64,000 nt of DNA from Mucilaginibacter glaciei (lineage in GTDB: Bacteria > Bacteroidota > Bacteroidia > Sphingobacteriales > Sphingobacteriaceae): the NCBI RefSeq assembly GCF_014773245.1, contig NZ_JACWMX010000002.1, positions 248,001-312,000 of the forward strand. Reading direction: 5' to 3'. The notes under the pieces were generated by a model. The model did no database searches. It was not told where the DNA came from and saw only the letters and a list, made by a program, of their open reading frames with translations. This document shows, in pieces, positions 55,684 through 64,000 of the stretch (positions are counted from its first letter, which is position 1; the number at the start of each line of letters is the position of its first letter). Made by a program: the position numbers and the translations under genes.

Positions 55684-56069
55684 TTGATTTTCATTGCTTG
55701 CGCCGTTGTTTGTGTTGTCACCAACAAGTTTCCGAAAGATTATAAATATTCATCTGCCAGGTTTTATGAAATGGGAATTGATGAGTTTGGCTTCCTTAAA
55801 CACCATGCTGGAGATTGATTTGCAGGCGGCTTGTTGGTGACAACACCAACAAGGGCATAAGTCTATTAGAAGAAGAACATAAAGATGCCGTTATCAGCAA
55901 TAACGCTGAATGCGCGTTTTTTGAAACTATTAATAAAAATAACATATATTGGAGATATTGGTTGTTAAAAAATGAAGAAAGCGTATTTTTTATTTCTTAC
56001 AACTGCCGAGCAGGTGACATGGGAATAGAGAAACAGATTATCGATAGTATAATCAGTACAATTATTTGA
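55684..56069 (+). pseudogene. Probable remnant of a small gene, unrecognised
   Basis: Two short frames overlap: one running into a TGA at 55816-55818 (coding KFPKDYKYSSARFYEMG and nearby residues), the second an 84-aa frame at 55815-56069 (GISLLEEEHKDAVISN..EKQIIDSIISTII). The latter has protein-like composition but no known family. A 17-bp inverted repeat (55712-55728 and 55830-55846) crosses the junction. Reading it as a decayed gene is the simplest view. Confidence 0.4.
55712..55846. repeat. 17-bp inverted repeat with ~101-bp spacer
   Basis: GTGTTGTCACCAACAAG (55712-55728) and its exact reverse complement (55830-55846). Confidence 0.85.
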
Positions 56070-56171
56070 TAACCCAATTACTAAGCAATAATCAACGTTT
56101 ACGGAATCATTTTAAAACAAGTGCATCGCTCCTATCTCCAGCCAGCCCCGCTTTCCGCTAATACTGCACGG

Positions 56172-56204
56172 GCCTTAGCCACAACGCCGGTATCCGCTGC
56201 AATC
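56172..56204 (+). repeat. 33-bp dispersed repeat, copy 2
   Basis: Matches 44236-44268 with two mismatches; contains CCGGTATCCGCTGC. Confidence 0.75.
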
Positions 56205-56234
56205 GGGTTTAGGCGCCGGGAATTTTATTGATGC

Positions 56235-56342
56235 TGTCATTTCGAAACGAGGTACGAGGAGAAATCCTCTTAGATTAAACAAGGTGACGAACTAAGCATA
56301 TCGAAGATGATCTCTCCTCGCTATCGCTAGTTCGAGATGACA
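56235..56342. repeat. Palindromic GTCATT-type intergenic repeat (copy D)
   Basis: 108 bp. TGTCATTTCGAAACGAG at one end and CTAGTTCGAGATGACA at the other; inner text GAGGAGAAATCCTCTTAGAT is shared with copy C except for one base. Confidence 0.85.
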
Positions 56343-56467
56343 AGCGGTTTTGATTTGCATTTCACAAAAAACCGTTAAAACTTAATTTTAATTATTGGTG
56401 GCAAAGGTGTGTCAGTAATTTAGCATTATCAAATATGCAAATAACTGATTATCAAGTATTCATATAT

Positions 56468-56497
56468 GTTCACGGTGTTCATGCGGTGAACGTGAAC
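56468..56497. repeat. 30-bp interrupted palindrome, copy 2
   Basis: Differs from 1003-1032 by one base in 30. Lies about 30 bases before the tRNA-Gly promoter. Confidence 0.75.
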
Positions 56498-56524
56498 ACC
56501 GAAACGGGTACTTTTTCAAAATAA

Positions 56525-56556
56525 TTTCCATCATTCGGGCAAAAATTATACTTTTG
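56525..56556 (+). promoter_or_regulatory. Promoter for tRNA-Gly
   Basis: -7 box TACTTTTG at 56549-56556; a TTTC at 56525-56528 stands at the -33 distance (20-base spacer). The -7 box is identical to that of tRNA-Asn. Confidence 0.65.
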
Positions 56557-56566
56557 CCACCCCAAC

Positions 56567-56639
<73 letters not shown>

Positions 56640-56641
56640 CC

Positions 56642-56672
56642 AAAGCCCTTCAGCAACCCTGAAGGGCTTTAT
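56642..56672 (+). terminator. Terminator after tRNA-Gly
   Basis: Stem AAAGCCCTTCAG/CTGAAGGGCTTT with loop CAACC, then ATTATTT. Confidence 0.85.
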
Positions 56673-56732
56673 TATTTCCGCTGATTTTTAATTGCCGGTT
56701 ATTGCTATCTTCAACCTACAAACCAATAACTC

Positions 56733-56930
56733 ATGAAAACAGATTTTTACACCAAAGTGATCCTAACCATCATCGCAGTAGCGCTAACCCTTAACCTGGT
56801 AAAAAGCAGCATCACCCCTGCCATGGCCGATACTAAAAAATACGTTACCCTGCCCTTAAACCCGGATGGGAGCATTAACGTGAACATCAATAAAATGAAC
56901 GAGACGATGGATGTGAGTATTAAAGCGTAG
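56733..56930 (+). CDS. Small exported or membrane-anchored protein
   Basis: 65-aa protein. An N-terminal helix (residues 8-25) and a possible cleavage at AMA-D; the mature part repeats short strand-like residues (YVTLPLNPDGSINVNI). Such small proteins occur widely in this group; no function assigned. Antisense frames over it have no support. Confidence 0.65.
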   Translation: MKTDFYTKVILTIIAVALTLNLVKSSITPAMADTKKYVTLPLNPDGSINVNINKMNETMDVSIKA

Positions 56931-57093
56931 ACCGCGGGGCGTTTTACTACGTGGCACCTATCCCGGTGAAGGTTACGCAATAGTTGAAAGTCAGTTTTAA
57001 ATAAAAAGCACTTAGCCAATGCGATAAAACTGCATTATGATAAGTGCTCTTAATAATCTATACGGCAATTACCTTGATGGTAAGCATCGTGGT

Positions 57094-58266
57094 TTATCTG
57101 AGTACTTCCCTCGCGATTACGATCTTCTGGATCTCTGACGTACCCTCGCCAATAGTGCATAATTTGGCATCACGATAAAATTTTTCTACAGGGAAATCTT
57201 TCGTATAACCATACCCGCCAAATATCTGTAGGGCCTCGTTGGCACACCGCACGGCCACTTCCGATGCAAAATATTTAGCCATAGCAGATTGCTTGGTTAC
57301 CGGCAGGTGTCGATTTTTCAGATCTGCGGCCTGCATGATCAGCAACTCGGCGGCCTCTATCTCGGTTGCCATATCGGCCAGTTTAAAAGAGATCCCCTGA
57401 AAACTGCTGATGGGCTGGCCAAACTGGTGGCGCTCTTTTGAGTAAGCAACCGCCGCTTCAAAAGCCCCTTTGGCAATACCTAAAGATAATGCCGCGATTG
57501 AAATGCGGCCGCCGTCTAATACCTTCATAGCTTGTTTAAAACCCTCGCCTTCGGCGCCTAATAGATTTTCTTTCGGCACACGGCAATTATCAAATATCAA
57601 CTCTGTAGTTTCTGAAGCCCGCATGCCCAGTTTGTTCTCCTTTTTACCAGCCGTGAAGCCGGGTGTACCACGCTCTATCACAATGGCAGAGATCCCTTTG
57701 GAGTCACCCTTCTCGCCGGTGCGTACCATTACTACGGCAACATCACCACTTTTACCATGGGTGATCCAGTTTTTTGATCCGTTAACAATATAGTGGTCGC
57801 CATCTAAAACGGCCGTGGTATTCATCCCCATGGCATCGCTGCCGGTATTGGCTTCGGTTAACCCCCAGGCACCAATCCATTCGGCAGTAGCCAGTTTAGG
57901 TAACCAACTTTGTTTTTGCTCACTATTTGCAAAAGCCAAAATATGACCGGTACATAAAGAATTATGTGCCGCTACCGATAAGCCTATCGATCCACACACT
58001 TTTGCTATCTCTACGATAACAGTTACATATTCCGCATAGCCAAAGCCCGACCCGCCGTACTCTTCGGGCACCATTACACCCATCATACCGGTTTCGCCTA
58101 ATTGCTTAAACAAGTCTATCGGGAAGTACTGCTCCTCGTCCCACTTCATCACGTTTGGTCGGATGTGCTTTTCGGCAAAGTCTTTGGCCATGCGGCCTAT
58201 CATTTGCTGATTTTCTGTTAAAGAAAAATCATAACCTGCGGGGCTATCTGTTAATAAATGATCCAT
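57094..58266 (-). CDS. Acyl-CoA dehydrogenase (short/branched-chain type)
   Basis: 390-aa FAD flavoenzyme that oxidises acyl-CoA to trans-2-enoyl-CoA. The catalytic glutamate is in [12 protein letters not shown] near the C-terminus, and the FAD-contact region has [17 protein letters not shown]. Likely substrate a short or branched acyl-CoA. An in-frame TTG lies 54 bases upstream, but a TAATTTTG promoter box (58303-58296) lies between it and this ATG, so the ATG at 58266 (MDHLLTDSP) is preferred. Confidence 0.93.
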   Translation of the reverse strand: MDHLLTDSPAGYDFSLTENQQMIGRMAKDFAEKHIRPNVMKWDEEQYFPIDLFKQLGETGMMGVMVPEEYGGSGFGYAEYVTVIVEIAKVCGSIGLSVAAHNSLCTGHILAFANSEQKQSWLPKLATAEWIGAWGLTEANTGSDAMGMNTTAVLDGDHYIVNGSKNWITHGKSGDVAVVMVRTGEKGDSKGISAIVIERGTPGFTAGKKENKLGMRASETTELIFDNCRVPKENLLGAEGEGFKQAMKVLDGGRISIAALSLGIAKGAFEAAVAYSKERHQFGQPISSFQGISFKLADMATEIEAAELLIMQAADLKNRHLPVTKQSAMAKYFASEVAVRCANEALQIFGGYGYTKDFPVEKFYRDAKLCTIGEGTSEIQKIVIAREVLR

Positions 58267-58295
58267 TTTAAAAGTAAATTTATAATTGGTTGCAG

Positions 58296-58303
58296 CAAAA
58301 TTA
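58296..58303 (-). promoter_or_regulatory. -7 box for the acyl-CoA dehydrogenase gene
   Basis: TAATTTTG on the minus strand; no good -33 element at the expected distance, so moderate support. Gives a leader of about 25 bases. Confidence 0.45.
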
Positions 58304-58320
58304 ACGATTAAAAATTGCAA

Positions 58321-58827
58321 TCGTTTACCGTAGAATGCCCGTTTAAACTATAACCAAACGGTATTTGGTATATAAAGATGCTTTAGGCCACGCCTGACTA
58401 ATTTACTATGCATGCATAGCATTTAAAATATTTTTATTTTTTTTATTATGCAATATCCTGCTGCGCCTTAAGCGCATTATTCTGTTAAATATAACTAACC
58501 ATGTCTAAAATCACCATTTTTAACAAAATCTCATTTTTTTCAATTTATATTCAAAATAATACTAAATAATAAATACTTTAATCAAATAAAAAGATCGCAA
58601 GACGAATAATAATACTTTTAGTTGCATCATATCATTGACTTTTTAGTAAAAATGACTTTTAACGACATTTAAACATTCCTAAAAATTCATTTTGATAAAT
58701 ATTATGTTAAATAAATGTTAAATTTTATATGATATTCTTATTAAAAAAGAATAATTAATGAATTAATAGAAATATTTAATACCATAAAGTCTTAGTTTTT
58801 GATAATAGTGTAAAACTTGACAGGCGA
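58321..58827. other. AT-rich spacer without a gene
   Basis: Very AT-rich stretch before susC; no coding frame. It probably holds upstream control sites for the susC promoter; none could be identified by eye. Confidence 0.5.
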
Positions 58828-58858
58828 TTTGTAATGTAAATGTTACAATATATATTGC
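58828..58858 (+). promoter_or_regulatory. Promoter for the susCD pair
   Basis: TTTG at 58828-58831, a 19-base spacer, TATATTGC at 58851-58858 (one mismatch to TAnnTTTG). Start codon 35 bases later. Confidence 0.65.
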
Positions 58859-58892
58859 ATCTGTTTAATACCCTAACTAAAACTAATGATTT

Positions 58893-61800
58893 ATGAAAAA
58901 AAGTTTCCTCAAAAATTTACTTGGGATATTATTGGCCTTATGCTGCCAATATACTTATGCCCAGGCACAAACCGTAACCGGTATTGTTACCGCTAAAGAA
59001 GACGGCTTACCCGTACCAGGGGTAAGCGTTGTGGTGAAAGGTTCAAGAATAGGCGCCCAAACCTCAGTTGCAGGTAAATTCACGTTGCCCGTGTCAGGCC
59101 CCGGCACCTTGGTATTCTCATTTATTGGCTATGTGACCAAGGAGGTGCCCTTTACCCCCGGCGAAAACCTGGCTGTAATGATTATAACCAACTCAAAATT
59201 ACTGAGCGAAGTTGTTGTTACCGGTTCTGGTGTGGCAACAAGTAAAACCAAGCTGGGCATCTCGGTCGAATCTGTATCTGCGTCGCAGTTACCTGCTGCA
59301 CCAACAGCCTCTATTGATCAGGCCCTGGTAGGTAAAATTCCCGGCGCGCAAATTTCCAGCGTTAACGGTAACCCGGGCCAGCAGGTTAACATTGTGCTGC
59401 GCGGTATCAATAGCATACAGGGCGGTACAAAACCATTGATATTGATTGATGGGGTGCAGTTAGCCGCTACCGACCTGAACTCTATCGACCTGAGCAACAT
59501 TGACCGTGTAGAGATTGTACAGGGTGCAGCCGGTGGTACCATATATGGTGCCCAGGGTGCAAATGGTGTTATCCAGTTATTCACCAAAAAAGGCAAGGCC
59601 GGTTCCATGCACATCGATATATCATCAAGCGCGGCTTCAAATGAGCTGATCAACAAAGGCGATGTGCACAAAGCCCGGTTTTTAAGTTTGGTTACCGATG
59701 CACAGGGAAATGTGCTGGGTTCGGCAACGGGCACTCCTTTAAAATTCGACCCGGCATTGAGCTATTACCCGGAGAATGTTACATGGAACAGCCTCGACCC
59801 AACCAACCTAAATAACAAGCCGTACACTAACTTAACTTATTACGATCATTACAAAGAGTTTTTTAGTAAGGCGGCAACCCTAAACAACTCCCTTAATATT
59901 TACGGCGGTACCGAAAAGATAGACTACAATATATCGGCATCTAACAGTTATCAAAATACTGTTTTTAAAAACAATGGCGATTATAAACGTTCTAATTTGT
60001 CGGCTAACATCGGCATCCAGTTATTCAAAGGTTTAAAATTCCGTACCAATACGCAGTTGATCTACACGCAGAACAACCTGCTCGATCAAACCGGCCGCGG
60101 CATTTTATACTCGTTAAATAACTCGCGCCCTTTTGCCAATTATAATTATGTAGACCCGCAAGGTAACTACGGTGCCTATTTTGGTGATGCCGTTGGTGTA
60201 AATGGTTACAACCCAAATTACAACACCCAGTACACCAACAGCCGTACCGCTAAGATAGACCTGCTTCAAAACTTCAATTTAAACTACGCTTTCCCAAGGT
60301 TTGTTGAACTGGATGCCAAGTACGGCCTTAACTACAACACCAACCATAACATTTACACTGTTAAACCCCAGGATAATAACGCTAACGCCGGCTTTACCGA
60401 TAGTTATTTAACTAACTACTACTCGGCAGCAACCATTGGCCAAACCGGCGAAACTACAAATGATTATGGAACGACAACCTTCCAGAACTTTGTAGGTACA
60501 GCCTATTTCCGTACCGATTTTTTAAATGATTTCCATTTAAATATCCCTTTAAAAACGTCGACACAATTAACTTACGATTATCGCAAAAACGTTTATAAAG
60601 ACTTTATCACCTACGGCGCAGATGCACCGTCATATACACCCTTTAACTCAACCAATTATTTGGTATTTAAAACAGTTTATGATTATGTGGAACCCTTTAT
60701 AACCTATGGTTACCTGGTTAACCAAAAATTTGATTATGGCGAATACGGAGGTATCTCGGGTGGTTTCAGAAGCGATTACTCATCTGCATTCGGCAGGGGG
60801 TCAAAGCCGTTCACCTTCCCAAGGGCCGATGCATACTTCAGGTTATCGTCATTCAGTTTCTGGAAAGACAAGGGGATTGGCGAGATCATACCAGAAGTTA
60901 AATTCCGCGCTGCTTATGGCGAGGCGGGTATCCAGCCAGGCGCCTTTCAGCGTTACGTAACACTTAACACCAAAAACGTGGGCGGGTCAAGCGCATTCTT
61001 CTTGTCGCCTAACCAGCCAAACCCCGATCTGGGTGTTGAAGTATCGAAGGAAAAGGAAATTGGTATGGATATCGCCATTAACGGTATGAAAAATGGCAAC
61101 TGGTTTAAAGATTTCACCATATCTGCCAGTTACTGGAATCGCAAAACAGAAAACGCCATTTACGGTGTTGATGCGGCCCCATCAACCGGCTTAGGTACCA
61201 TTCTGCAAAACTCATTTGGGTTAGCATCAAACGGTATACAGGCTTCCATCAACTTTTCGGGTTATAAAAGCCCAAAGTTTAACTGGAACTTTACAGCCAA
61301 CTTTGGTCACTCTACCTCTATCATCTCGTCGGTTATCGGACAGCCGGTTGTTATCACCTCAGCCGCGGGTAGCTCTAATTACATCTTAAAGGCGGGCGAA
61401 AAAATCGGCCAGCTTTACGGTTACAAAATGCTGCACTCGGTTACCGAAACCGCCCCGGATGGCACACCATTTATACCAACCGCGCAACAGGCACAATATT
61501 CTGTTGCCAGTAACGGCTGGGTAGTAAATAATACAACCAAACAACCGTTTGTCACATCATCACAATACAGCTTTGGCGATCCTAACCCTAAGTTCAACAT
61601 GTCGTTTATAAACAACTTCTCTTATAGCAACATATTTAACCTTTCTTTCCAGGTTGATTGGGTTTACGGCAGCCACGTTTATAATCAAACCAAAGAGTGG
61701 ATGTACCGCGATGGTATTAGCGGTGATTACGATAAGCCGATCACTATCAACGGCGAAACCGGCGCTTATACGGCCTTTTACCGCGGTGTTTATGCCCAGG

Positions 61801-62084
61801 TATCGCGTAACGGTACTAAAAACTACTTTTACGAGGATGCATCTTTTGCCCGTTTAAGAAACGTATCGTTTGCGCTTAATCTGCATTCGGTATTCCACAG
61901 TAAATCTGTTAAAAAACTGCAGTTAGTACTAAGCGGCCGCAACCTGGTAACTATAACCAAATACACGGGTTACGATCCGGAGGTTAGCTCTGGTACGGGT
62001 AATTCATCTTTCGACAGAGGGGTTGACCATAATACGATCCCTAACACCAGGACCTATCAGGTTGGCTTAAACATTGGTTTATAA
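58893..62084 (+). CDS. SusC/RagA-family TonB-dependent outer-membrane protein
   Basis: 1063-aa outer-membrane importer, the channel half of a SusCD pair that takes up oligosaccharides or peptides. Signal peptide (cleavage near TYAQA-QTVTG), an N-terminal CarboxypepD_reg-like domain (GIVTAKEDGLPVPGVSVVVKG), then the TonB box area SEVVVTGSG and the plug (PAAPTASIDQALVGKIPGAQ..VNIVLRGINSIQGG). The rest is the 22-strand barrel. Its substrate is unknown. The usual sensor or sigma/anti-sigma genes and glycan enzymes are not within the window. Confidence 0.96.
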   Translation: MKKSFLKNLLGILLALCCQYTYAQAQTVTGIVTAKEDGLPVPGVSVVVKGSRIGAQTSVAGKFTLPVSGPGTLVFSFIGYVTKEVPFTPGENLAVMIITNSKLLSEVVVTGSGVATSKTKLGISVESVSASQLPAAPTASIDQALVGKIPGAQISSVNGNPGQQVNIVLRGINSIQGGTKPLILIDGVQLAATDLNSIDLSNIDRVEIVQGAAGGTIYGAQGANGVIQLFTKKGKAGSMHIDISSSAASNELINKGDVHKARFLSLVTDAQGNVLGSATGTPLKFDPALSYYPENVTWNSLDPTNLNNKPYTNLTYYDHYKEFFSKAATLNNSLNIYGGTEKIDYNISASNSYQNTVFKNNGDYKRSNLSANIGIQLFKGLKFRTNTQLIYTQNNLLDQTGRGILYSLNNSRPFANYNYVDPQGNYGAYFGDAVGVNGYNPNYNTQYTNSRTAKIDLLQNFNLNYAFPRFVELDAKYGLNYNTNHNIYTVKPQDNNANAGFTDSYLTNYYSAATIGQTGETTNDYGTTTFQNFVGTAYFRTDFLNDFHLNIPLKTSTQLTYDYRKNVYKDFITYGADAPSYTPFNSTNYLVFKTVYDYVEPFITYGYLVNQKFDYGEYGGISGGFRSDYSSAFGRGSKPFTFPRADAYFRLSSFSFWKDKGIGEIIPEVKFRAAYGEAGIQPGAFQRYVTLNTKNVGGSSAFFLSPNQPNPDLGVEVSKEKEIGMDIAINGMKNGNWFKDFTISASYWNRKTENAIYGVDAAPSTGLGTILQNSFGLASNGIQASINFSGYKSPKFNWNFTANFGHSTSIISSVIGQPVVITSAAGSSNYILKAGEKIGQLYGYKMLHSVTETAPDGTPFIPTAQQAQYSVASNGWVVNNTTKQPFVTSSQYSFGDPNPKFNMSFINNFSYSNIFNLSFQVDWVYGSHVYNQTKEWMYRDGISGDYDKPITINGETGAYTAFYRGVYAQVSRNGTKNYFYEDASFARLRNVSFALNLHSVFHSKSVKKLQLVLSGRNLVTITKYTGYDPEVSSGTGNSSFDRGVDHNTIPNTRTYQVGLNIGL

Positions 62085-62101
62085 TTTATAACAATAAAAT
62101 C

Positions 62102-63754
62102 ATGAATAGATTAAAAATATATATAACGGCTGCCTTCTTTACCGCAGCAATAGCATCATGCAAAAAAGAGCTTGATGTAAAAAACCCCAACTCGCCCACG
62201 GTAGATAATGCTACCAGCGAATCGGGCATTGTATCATTTGCACAGGGCGGCGTTTACGAAGATGGTTTCCGCACGCTAAAATACGGTGATGGTATTTACG
62301 GCCTGTTTTACTCGGGCGCGGTTGGCTTTCACGAAATGATGGGTGATGTAATTGGAGCAGAAGCCGCGAATGGATACATCAACCAGATTGGTTGCCCTGA
62401 CTACGTAATTTTAGATAACGGCAACAAGGTGAATAACCCAAGTTCGCCAGCTAAACAGCACGATTTGCTGCGGGCCATCAATCAAAATTCAAACCAGGGC
62501 CAAAACACTACTTATTACGAGTGGGCATATATGTATCAACTAAACAATGTTTGCAATAACATATTAGATTTGATACCTAAAGCGACCCTATCCGGTGATG
62601 TTGCTTCGAAAAAAGCAACCCTTACTGCGTGGGCTTATTGGTGGAAAGGTTTTGCCTATGCCCGCATAGGTTCTATTTACTACGCTGGTTTAATTAACAA
62701 TACTACAGGTGCTACCAATGGCAATTATGTAACTAAAGAAGCTATCATTGCCGAGTCGAACGCCAATTTAGATAAAGCTGCCGCTGCATTATCATCGGTA
62801 ACCAACGCTGGCGAATACACTGCGCTTTTAACAAAATTGATCCCTGATTTCACACAGGTTGGTAATGGCGGCGTATTAACTATCGATGCCTGGAAACGCA
62901 ATATCAACACCCTTAAAGCGCGCAACCTTTTGGTAAACACCCCCGTTGCTACCATGACGCAAGCCCAGTGGACCAGCATTTTAACTTTAGCTACAGCCGG
63001 TATACAACAGGGCGATAAGGTTTTCACCCTGCGATCAAACGCTACCAATGACCTGTTAGATGCCTTAAGCGGGTCTGTAGCGGCAAAAACTACGGCTACT
63101 GCTGCAGGTGGTAATACCTACAAACTAAGCGAACGCTTTGTGCAGGATTTTAAAGCCGGCGATAAACGCCTGGCTAACGTTAAACAAACCGTTACCTGGT
63201 TAGGTAATGCAGATAGGGGCAACTCGTTCAACACCCGTTATACATTAGTTGATGCAGGTGTTACTGCAAATGCTTTCCCTGCAGGGGTTATCCAGTTTAC
63301 CAACCGCACAACCGGTGGTTATGAACTATTTTTAGCAGGAAGTTTTGAAGAGAACGAACTAATGAAGGCCGAAGCTAACATCTATCTGAATAATTTACCG
63401 CTGGCACTGGCAAGTATTGATAAGGTACGTACTACCGAGGGTGCAGGCCTTACTGCCGTAACCGGCACCACCACCGATGCTACTGTGGTGAAAGAAGAGT
63501 TGCGTAAAGAACGCCGCATTGGTTTAGCCTTTAGAGGTTTATCGTTTTACGATGCACGCCGCTGGGGTGTTATCAACGATGTTACCGCAGGTGGCGGGCG
63601 TACAAAAGCAGTGGTTATTAGCAATAGTAATGTGGTGAGCACCAACGCCACCATAAACTATAACTTTTTAGATTACTGGGATGTTCCGGATAATGAGTTG
63701 GCTTACAACCCGGCGTCTGCAACAAGTTCCCCTGTAAAAAATCCTAAGCCATAG
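62102..63754 (+). CDS. SusD/RagB-family nutrient-binding lipoprotein
   Basis: 550-aa surface lipoprotein that pairs with the SusC channel as a lid. Lipobox AIASC with Cys20; conserved SusD start KKELDVKNPNSP; helical TPR-like core (WAYMYQLNNVCNNILDLIP); and the C-terminal ELRKERRIGLAFRGLSFYDARRWG motif. 17 bases after susC. Binding residues for a substrate cannot be read from sequence. Confidence 0.95.
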   Translation: MNRLKIYITAAFFTAAIASCKKELDVKNPNSPTVDNATSESGIVSFAQGGVYEDGFRTLKYGDGIYGLFYSGAVGFHEMMGDVIGAEAANGYINQIGCPDYVILDNGNKVNNPSSPAKQHDLLRAINQNSNQGQNTTYYEWAYMYQLNNVCNNILDLIPKATLSGDVASKKATLTAWAYWWKGFAYARIGSIYYAGLINNTTGATNGNYVTKEAIIAESNANLDKAAAALSSVTNAGEYTALLTKLIPDFTQVGNGGVLTIDAWKRNINTLKARNLLVNTPVATMTQAQWTSILTLATAGIQQGDKVFTLRSNATNDLLDALSGSVAAKTTATAAGGNTYKLSERFVQDFKAGDKRLANVKQTVTWLGNADRGNSFNTRYTLVDAGVTANAFPAGVIQFTNRTTGGYELFLAGSFEENELMKAEANIYLNNLPLALASIDKVRTTEGAGLTAVTGTTTDATVVKEELRKERRIGLAFRGLSFYDARRWGVINDVTAGGGRTKAVVISNSNVVSTNATINYNFLDYWDVPDNELAYNPASATSSPVKNPKP

Positions 63755-63797
63755 ATATTTGTTCGTTCTTTATATCAGTTAAAATTAATACCTCTAC

Positions 63798-63829
63798 AAA
63801 GGCCGTGCATGCAAATTGCGCGGCCTTTT
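63798..63829 (+). terminator. Terminator after susD
   Basis: Stem AAAGGCCGTGCA/TGCGCGGCCTTT (one mismatch), then T-rich. About 44 bases after the stop. Confidence 0.8.
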
Positions 63830-64000
63830 CTATGTAGCGTCTATCCGCTGATTTTTGCTGGTCGTTTGATAAGGAAACAGAAGCTTATCAAAATAATAAG
63901 ATTTTGACGGTTTTAATTAGAAATATTAAGAGAATTAAAGATTTTTAAATATTCCTGCTGACTGACATAGGGCTGTCATTATCCGGTTGTTTCTTTGACT

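Overview
The window looks like chromosomal DNA of a Bacteroidota bacterium of the Sphingobacteriaceae type (Mucilaginibacter/Pedobacter-like). This is inferred from several signs: a SusC/SusD pair, promoters of the Bacteroidota form (TTTG or TTG, about 19-20 bases, TAnnTTTG) before rRNA-protein operons, tRNAs and susC, a general lack of Shine-Dalgarno sequences, a HemC-HemD fusion, and the gene order and tails of the ribosomal proteins. No species call is possible without a database search.

Layout. 1-9.4 kb: the end of an ABC importer ATPase, a PfkB sugar kinase, tRNA-Asn, a small membrane protein with an unusual aspartokinase, a DUF808 membrane protein, an amino acid permease with a secreted amidohydrolase, and a VapBC toxin-antitoxin pair with a palindromic operator. 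8.9-18.9 kb: a heme biosynthesis cluster on the minus strand (hemA, hemCD fusion, hemB, hemL, a histidine kinase and response regulator, a TPR protein, hemE, hemJ). It is interrupted between hemA and hemCD by a REP-associated tyrosine transposase flanked by a perfect inverted repeat. 19-28.5 kb: assorted metabolic genes (a GNAT-nitrilase fusion, an RDD protein, two alpha/beta hydrolases, an MBL-fold hydrolase, EF-P, thioredoxin, a PAP2 phosphatase, a PoxB-like enzyme).

28.6-43.9 kb: one long minus-strand ribosomal superoperon from rplC to rplQ (S10, spc and alpha blocks with secY, map, infA, rpoA). 51.9-55.4 kb: the str block rpsL-rpsG-fusA-rpsJ, also on the minus strand. The two blocks normally adjoin at rpsJ-rplC. 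Here they are separated by 8 kb of unrelated genes on both strands: a thioesterase, a frameshifted serine hydrolase, a yeast-type prephenate dehydrogenase, small secreted proteins, an EVE-like protein and an acyltransferase. rplC has its own strong promoter and a structured leader.

55.4-64 kb: a repeat-rich junk-like stretch, tRNA-Gly, a small exported protein, an acyl-CoA dehydrogenase, a long AT-rich leader and a SusC/SusD outer-membrane uptake pair.

A striking theme is the content of the spacers. Most longer gaps inside operons (heme, ribosomal, str) hold a hairpin, often built from short repeated words on one arm and their complements on the other. Several intergenic palindromic repeats occur two to four times in the window. 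The S4, S14 and L36 proteins are all of the zinc-free type, and HemB also lacks the cysteine zinc site.
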